From NCBI GenBank assembly GCA_015663065.1, contig DQSX01000028.1, positions 1 through 16,209 of the forward strand: DNA of 16,209 nt. The letters run 5' to 3'. Below are positions 15,946-16,209 of this stretch, piece after piece. This DNA comes from Sulfurovum sp. GTDB lineage: Bacteria; Campylobacterota; Campylobacteria; Campylobacterales; Sulfurovaceae. The position numbers and the translations under genes were made by a program. Every line of letters starts with the position of its first letter. Within the stretch, counting starts at the first letter, position 1. Under the pieces are notes generated by a model, which was not told the DNA's origin, did not search any database, and saw nothing but the letters and a program-made list of their open reading frames with translations.

Positions 15946-16209
15946 TATCTATCTACCGTTCTCGATATATTCTCTTTGATGAGGTTATCAAGCATTTCAA
16001 AGTCTTTACTTACAGCGGGCAAAGTTGCAAGCTTAGGTATTTTTTTCTCAAGGGCTTTCTTTATCTCTTTAATCCTAACAGTTAATTTATCCAAGTTATC
16101 ACGAAGCATTTTCGTGCCGTCTTTGGTTAAGGCAACCTTTGCATTATTCTTTTGATACATGATCATGCTTTCGATATGAGAAAGAAAGGAGGTAGCGACA
16201 TAATATGCA
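15945..16209 (-). CDS. Helical protein, probably the C-terminal end of a larger gene cut by the window edge
   Basis: The reading frame ends at TAA (15945-15947) and is open to the right edge of the window. An internal ATG at 16164-16166 would give a 73-residue protein (MIMYQKNNAKVALTKDGTKM and on), but no good ribosome binding site precedes it. A GAAAG lies seven bases before the next ATG at 16158-16160. Upstream codons read AYYVATSFLSHIES in the same frame, which could be coding. The visible part is a Lys-rich amphipathic helix with coiled-coil tendency (LDKLTVRIKEIKKALEKKIPKL). The pattern of a 'fLshie' helix followed by a heptad region would suit the C-terminus of a TraH-like mating-pair protein, but this is a weak guess. 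The stop overlaps the next gene's start, so it belongs to the same operon. Confidence 0.6.
   Translation of the reverse strand, partial: AYYVATSFLSHIESMIMYQKNNAKVALTKDGTKMLRDNLDKLTVRIKEIKKALEKKIPKLATLPAVSKDFEMLDNLIKENISRTVDR

Noticed and set aside
16185..16209. AAAGGAGGT and ATG (16205-16207) on the + strand, as if a divergent gene began at the right edge
   Set aside because: Only one codon is visible, and the same bases read as open coding sequence on the - strand; it may be chance. Kept only as an alternative.

Overview
The window looks like one end of a conjugative or integrative element in an AT-rich Gram-negative bacterium. The protein style (Lys/Glu-rich, short Sec signal peptides, small Sel1-type exported proteins beside conjugation genes) recalls Campylobacterota such as Sulfurimonas or Sulfurovum. 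That placement is from memory of style and is not proved by the sequence.

Layout. At the left edge, on the + strand, is the last ~40 codons of an IS200/IS605-type TnpA transposase (3-125). It is followed by a bulged palindrome (157-202) that looks like the element's right end. From about 222 to the right edge everything is on the - strand and packed as one apparent operon. Read in the direction of transcription (right to left) it holds: an ORF open to the window edge (15945-16209); a Sel1/TPR-like exported protein (15289-15945); a VirB1-like lytic transglycosylase (14768-15286); an SH3 lipoprotein (14389-14790); a TrbC-type pilin assembly/thioredoxin-fold protein (13772-14377); three giant exported proteins of about 850, 1798 and 1220 residues; a RavA/MoxR AAA+ ATPase (805-2172); and a 200-residue protein with ribbon-helix-helix-like segments (222-824). 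Nearly every junction overlaps or has a gap under 20 bases, so translational coupling is likely. No stretch over 300 bases lacks a gene.

How it may work together (inference). TrbC, the lytic transglycosylase and the SH3 lipoprotein are envelope parts of an F-type mating-pair-formation/type IV secretion system. In F-like systems trbC is followed by the adhesin gene traN. Here the same place holds three very large, mostly Cys-rich secreted proteins. The 1798-residue one is a mosaic of carbohydrate- or protein-binding folds: two domains resembling the C-terminal lectin-like domain of animal thrombospondins, two LamG-like domains, and a jelly-roll-like module of the kind I associate with phage tail fibres. 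The 1220-residue one begins with a C-type-lectin-like domain and carries a Gly/Ala-rich membrane segment. My reading is a surface adhesion or recognition apparatus attached to a conjugation-like machine, with a RavA-type ATPase and a possible multi-RHH DNA-binding protein co-expressed at the distal end. This is the part most worth following up.
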